NCBI GenBank assembly: GCA_015662615.1
Contig: DQTU01000284.1
Span: forward strand, 1 to 17,799
DNA: 17,799 nt
Reading direction: 5' to 3'
DNA from: Campylobacterales bacterium
Lineage (GTDB): Bacteria > Campylobacterota > Campylobacteria > Campylobacterales > QNZT01
Below are positions 14,236 through 17,799 of this stretch, piece by piece. A model generated the notes under the pieces. The model worked only from the letters and a program-made list of their open reading frames with translations, was not told the origin of the DNA and ran no database searches. The position numbers and the translations under genes are program-made. The first letter of the stretch is position 1. Each line of letters begins with the position of its first letter.

Positions 14236-15664
14236 AATATTTGAACTATTTTCACATTTTGCACTTGTGATGATACTTGGTTGGTATCTTATTACCAATT
14301 TACAATGGTATAGCTATAAACTAGAGCGGGTTATCTTTAAACATAAACGCTACTCATGGCATATACTCTACTTTATACTTCCTATCTTTGCCTATTATCT
14401 TTCGGGAAAATATTTTTGGATCTATTTTTATCTAGGGCTTTTACCCGCTCTTTTTATGTGGAGCAAGAGAATTGATAAAAAGCTTGTTTTTACGGCTCGT
14501 GTAAAGCGGTTTTTTCTTTTTTTAGCAGTCGCCACACTATTTGGAGATGTACTTTGTCTTGTAAGTCAAAAGTGTCATGTGTATGGTCTTTTACTTCCTA
14601 TTGGTGTTGCTCTTGGAGCTAGTTTTCTATTTGAAAAGATGCTTTTTAATGATTTTAAAAAAAAGGCACAGAAAAAACTTACTTCTATGGATAGTCTTGA
14701 AATTGTAGCTATTACCGCAAGTTACGGAAAAACAAGTATTAAAAATTTCCTTCATCAAATAGTTTCGCCTTATATAGACGCTTACATGACGCCAAGAAGT
14801 GTGAATACACTAGGTGGACTTGTCAAAGATATCAATGATGATTTACCCTCATCCACAAAACTTTATATCGCAGAAGCTGGTGCAAGGCTCAAAGGTGATA
14901 TCGATGATATTGCGAAACTTTTAAACCATGACTATGCGATAGTAGGCAGTATCGGGGAGCAACATATTGAGTATTTTAAAACTTTAGAAAATATACGAAA
15001 TACTAAGATGGAAATCTTAAACTCTAAAAAACTGAAAAAAGCATTTGTTCATAAGAGTGCCCATGTAAAAGCAGAAGCACATGTAGTGATTTTTGGCGAT
15101 AATATCCAAAATATTTTAGCTACTTTGGATGGCTTAGCATTTGATTTGGAGATTGAAGGAAAGATACATCATTTTGAGTCCCCTCTTTTGGGTGCATTTA
15201 ATGCAACAAATCTTACAGCTGCAATTTTAATAGCCTATGAATTAGGTGTTAAGATTGAAAATATTCAAAAACAAATCAAAAAATTAAAACAAGTAGATCA
15301 TCGTTTGCAAAAGATTGAGGCAGGTGGAAAACTTATCATTGATGACAGCTTTAACGGGAACCTTGAGGGGATGGTTAGCTCATATGAGTTGATGGACAGC
15401 TACAATGGTAAGAAAGTTATTGTAACACCAGGAGTCATCGAGAGTGATTGTGATACAAATATAAAATTGGCTGAAAAGATTGATGAAGTGTTTGATACGG
15501 TCATAATTACAGGAAAAGTAAATGCAAATGTATTGTATGAAAATATCCATAAAGCTAAAAAAATACTTTTGACAGATAAAGATAAACTTGAAGAGACGCT
15601 GGCCCAAGAGACAACAGTTGGAGATCTAGTCCTATTTTCTAACGATGCTCCAACATTCATGTGA
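14222..15664 (+). CDS. murF: UDP-MurNAc-tripeptide--D-Ala-D-Ala ligase MurF, with N-terminal membrane domain
   Basis: 480-residue Mur ligase that adds D-Ala-D-Ala to UDP-MurNAc-tripeptide in peptidoglycan synthesis. Instead of the usual soluble UDP-binding N-domain, residues 1-140 hold about five hydrophobic segments (near 9-27, 47-62, 65-80, 97-115, 121-138). The ATP P-loop ITASYGKTS is at about 164-172, followed by the middle-domain Mur pattern with AEAGARLKGD and GEQHIEYF. The C-terminal domain contains DHRLQKIEAGG and DDSFNGN, and the protein ends FSNDAPTFM, a MurF-type ending. All ATP-site motifs are intact. A Shine-Dalgarno AAAGG lies 7 nt before the ATG, within the hydrolase gene. Confidence 0.88.
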   Translation: MENFKIFELFSHFALVMILGWYLITNLQWYSYKLERVIFKHKRYSWHILYFILPIFAYYLSGKYFWIYFYLGLLPALFMWSKRIDKKLVFTARVKRFFLFLAVATLFGDVLCLVSQKCHVYGLLLPIGVALGASFLFEKMLFNDFKKKAQKKLTSMDSLEIVAITASYGKTSIKNFLHQIVSPYIDAYMTPRSVNTLGGLVKDINDDLPSSTKLYIAEAGARLKGDIDDIAKLLNHDYAIVGSIGEQHIEYFKTLENIRNTKMEILNSKKLKKAFVHKSAHVKAEAHVVIFGDNIQNILATLDGLAFDLEIEGKIHHFESPLLGAFNATNLTAAILIAYELGVKIENIQKQIKKLKQVDHRLQKIEAGGKLIIDDSFNGNLEGMVSSYELMDSYNGKKVIVTPGVIESDCDTNIKLAEKIDEVFDTVIITGKVNANVLYENIHKAKKILLTDKDKLEETLAQETTVGDLVLFSNDAPTFM

Positions 15665-15697
15665 TAAGAAAATACTATAGTTTAAACAAATTTTACC

Positions 15698-15703
15698 TAT
15701 AAT
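15698..15703 (+). promoter_or_regulatory. -10 box for the lipoprotein hydrolase/FadL pair
   Basis: Perfect TATAAT in the 67-nt gap after murF, 28 nt before the ATG of the lipoprotein gene. The leader of about 22 nt holds a strong Shine-Dalgarno (AAGGAGG). A/T-rich DNA lies upstream, without a clear -35 box. No terminator hairpin for murF is seen in this gap. Confidence 0.5.
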
Positions 15704-15731
15704 TCTAAAAGCTAAATTAAAAGGAGGAAAT

Positions 15732-16955
15732 ATGGTTAAGAAAATTAAACTTTCACTAGCCGTTAGTGCTGTTGCACTTGCGTTGTTTACGGGTTGTGGA
15801 TATGACAATGAGGATGAGAATATAGTAGGTGCTGATAAGCTTATAAGTGTTACAGAACTTTTTGATATTGATTCTAGTGCGATGCAAGATACTGTAACTG
15901 CACTAGCTCCAGGTAAACCTGCATTTGGTATCAAAGGCTATAGAGTAGTTTATAGTACAAAAAATGAGAGAGGTGAAGATTTAAAAGTTTCTGGACTTAT
16001 CACTGTTCCAGTTCCTTCACAACTCATTCTTGACGGATTAGCGGCACAAGGTAAATCCTATAGCATGTCAATAGTAAGTAATCAACACGGAACTATATTT
16101 CCTGATGTTGAAGCGCCAACAAGTAGTATTATTGCAACTGGAAGACCTACTAGTATCGGTACGCTTTTTTCTTCAGTTGGTGGTTTTGTAACCATTCAAC
16201 CTGACTTTATAGGCTTTGGTGAGTCTGTGAGTGAAATACACCCTTACCTACTTGAAAAATCATCTGCTAGTACGGTTATTGACATGATTGAAGCAGCTAT
16301 AAAATTTGGTAATGATAATGCTCTTCCTCTCAATGGACAAGTCTATTTGACAGGTTACTCAGAGGGTGGATATATGACGCTAGCCGCTGCAGAAGAGATT
16401 GAGAAAAATCATCCAGAAATTTCATTAAAGGGTGTTGCCCCAATGTCTGGACCATATGACTTGAATCTAACGGGTATGGGTGTATTGAGTGAAACCAACA
16501 TGACAAGACCTGATTTTATAGGTGGGATTGTTTACTCTTATACTACTGATCTTGATTTAGGATTGGAGAATATAGTAAATCCTACTTATGCTTCAGCAAT
16601 GGAAGCAGGACTTTATAATGGAGACAAAAATTCAACACAAATACAAGATGAATTAACAACAAGTGTAGCTGACTTTTTTATACCATCTTATCGTATGGAT
16701 TTTTTAACAAATCCTGAAAACAGTCTTAGAAGTGCATTTATTGAAAATAGCGTGGATGACTACACGCCGACAACTCCTACAAAACTTTATTACTGTTCTG
16801 GTGATACGACTATAGATTATCGTATCTCTTTAAGTGCAAGTGCTAAAATGGGAGTTGAGGCTATTGATCTTAATAGTTCATTAGGTCATTCTGAGTGTGC
16901 AAAACCAGCGTATGGTGCAGCGTTAACATGGTTTGATGAGTTAAGGAGTAAATAA
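15732..16955 (+). CDS. Exported lipoprotein with alpha/beta hydrolase (lipase/esterase-like) domain
   Basis: 407-residue predicted lipoprotein. A signal peptide with lipobox ALFTGC puts the lipidated Cys at position 22. The mature part is an alpha/beta hydrolase of the secreted lipase or prolyl-oligopeptidase-like type: substrate-side loop QHGTIFPDVE (about 118-127), QPDFIGFGES (about 156-165), nucleophile Ser210 in GYSEGGY, likely acid Asp358 or Asp362 in SGDTTIDYR, and His386 in LGHSEC. Cys355 and Cys389 flank the acid and His regions and could form a disulfide. The strong Shine-Dalgarno AAGGAGG fixes the start. Its stop overlaps the start of the FadL-type gene, so it may release fatty acids or other hydrophobic acids that the channel imports. 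The substrate is not shown by the sequence. Confidence 0.85.
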   Translation: MVKKIKLSLAVSAVALALFTGCGYDNEDENIVGADKLISVTELFDIDSSAMQDTVTALAPGKPAFGIKGYRVVYSTKNERGEDLKVSGLITVPVPSQLILDGLAAQGKSYSMSIVSNQHGTIFPDVEAPTSSIIATGRPTSIGTLFSSVGGFVTIQPDFIGFGESVSEIHPYLLEKSSASTVIDMIEAAIKFGNDNALPLNGQVYLTGYSEGGYMTLAAAEEIEKNHPEISLKGVAPMSGPYDLNLTGMGVLSETNMTRPDFIGGIVYSYTTDLDLGLENIVNPTYASAMEAGLYNGDKNSTQIQDELTTSVADFFIPSYRMDFLTNPENSLRSAFIENSVDDYTPTTPTKLYYCSGDTTIDYRISLSASAKMGVEAIDLNSSLGHSECAKPAYGAALTWFDELRSK

Positions 16956-17799
16956 TGAAAAAAATAATATTAATAAGTACAATAGCGAGTTCACTAGTCT
17001 TAGCAAGCGGATACAGGCTTCCCGAATCTTCAATAAAATCAACCGCACTTTCAGCGGCTTATGTTGCAAATGCAAATGGTGCAGATAGTACCTATTACAA
17101 CCCAGCAAATATGGTTTTTACTGAAAACAGACATCAAGTAGAAGGTGCATTAACCTACATCAACTTAGCTGCAACTACTTATACGGATAGTAGACCAACT
17201 ATGGCAGCACTTTTAAACTCAAAATCTGAAGAGGAACATCTTCTTGTACCTTCAGTGTTTTTCACCTCAAAAGATTATTATGGTATCCGTTATGGTTTTT
17301 CAATGAATGCACCTGGTGGACTTACAAAAAGATGGGAAAGTGCTTATGCAAAACTTTTTGCTGAAGAGTTTACACTCAAAATCATAGAGTTAAATCCAAC
17401 TATAGCTTATAAAGTAAGTAATCAATTTGCTATCGGTGGAGGGCTGCGTATGATTTATAGTGAGGGTGTTATCAAAAGTGATGGTACAACTATAACAGCA
17501 GCATCAGGTGGTTTGATTAATAAACCAGCAGGAAGAGAGATGGAAGCAGACACCATTGAATTTGGTTACAATTTAGCTGCAACTTATAAGCCTGTATCTG
17601 CACTTACTATAGCTGCAACTTACCGATCCAATATTGATCTGAATGAAGAGGGAAATGCCAAACTCTTTTTATCAGGTACAAAACTCTATGATGGAGGTGC
17701 AAGTGTAGAAGTTCCACTACCTGCTGTTGCGGCATTGGCTATTGCTTATGATTTTGGTAAAACTATTGTTGAGATAGAGTATGATAGAACCATGTGGAG
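16955..17799 (+). CDS. FadL/OmpP1/TodX-family outer-membrane channel, N-terminal 281 residues; partial
   Basis: Outer-membrane beta-barrel family for uptake of long-chain fatty acids or aromatic and alkane compounds. The frame starts MKKIILISTIASSLVLASGY, a signal peptide probably cleaved after LAS or ASG. It continues with the family N-terminus YRLPESSIKSTALSAAYVAN and ADSTYYNPANM (about 43-53), then alternating amphipathic strands (for example KIIELNPTIAYKV and NQFAIGGGLRMIYS). The ATG overlaps the stop of the lipoprotein gene by 1 nt (TAATG) with AAGGAG upstream, so translation is coupled. The gene runs off the right edge; FadL proteins are usually about 400-450 residues, so a third or so is missing. 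Confidence 0.88.
   Translation, partial: MKKIILISTIASSLVLASGYRLPESSIKSTALSAAYVANANGADSTYYNPANMVFTENRHQVEGALTYINLAATTYTDSRPTMAALLNSKSEEEHLLVPSVFFTSKDYYGIRYGFSMNAPGGLTKRWESAYAKLFAEEFTLKIIELNPTIAYKVSNQFAIGGGLRMIYSEGVIKSDGTTITAASGGLINKPAGREMEADTIEFGYNLAATYKPVSALTIAATYRSNIDLNEEGNAKLFLSGTKLYDGGASVEVPLPAVAALAIAYDFGKTIVEIEYDRTMW

Noticed and set aside
1..17799. CRISPR arrays, tandem repeats, insertion sequences, tRNA or rRNA genes.
   Set aside because: Reading through both strands showed no spaced repeats, transposase-like frame or cloverleaf pattern; weak tRNA-like folds could still be missed without a program.

Overview
The window reads as chromosomal DNA of a Campylobacterota (Epsilonproteobacteria) member, most likely Sulfurimonas or a close relative. 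This is inferred from the low GC content, the A/T-rich intergenic DNA with TATAAT-type -10 boxes and poor -35 boxes, the membrane-anchored MurF next to an alpha/beta hydrolase, class II DAHP synthase and separate glycyl-tRNA synthetase subunits. No database was searched. I see no tRNA, rRNA, insertion sequence, prophage or CRISPR array.

Positions 1 to about 11,860 are all on the minus strand. Read in the direction of transcription they hold: class II DAHP synthase, a DUF89 metal phosphatase and a PPP-family phosphatase in tight array; a degenerate receiver/GGDEF protein; a 38-residue membrane protein too short for routine calling; glyS with a strong downstream hairpin; a compact ctpA-purC-purS-purQ-SH3 protein-plsC operon with mostly overlapping genes; and the 5' part of htpG, which runs off the left edge.

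The switch point at about 11.9 kb is a perfect 23-bp inverted repeat with a 10-nt spacer. Each arm carries an outward-facing extended -10 box (TGTTATACT), so it looks like a symmetrical divergent promoter/operator or a small palindromic element.

The right part is mostly on the plus strand. It holds a membrane-anchored Cys-containing protein coupled to bpt (leucyl-transferase of the N-degron pathway); an unknown charged protein on the minus strand that overlaps the end of bpt; a serine hydrolase overlapping murF; and a lipoprotein serine hydrolase whose stop codon overlaps the start of a FadL-type outer-membrane channel cut off at the right edge.

Most genes are housekeeping: aromatic and purine synthesis, tRNA charging, peptidoglycan and phospholipid synthesis, protein quality control. 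The points most worth a second look are the palindrome, the DUF89 gene whose conserved N-terminus lies upstream of any ATG/GTG/TTG (apparent ATT start), the hidden 38-residue protein with a hairpin over its ribosome-binding region, the inactivated receiver/GGDEF protein, and a probably leaderless gene.
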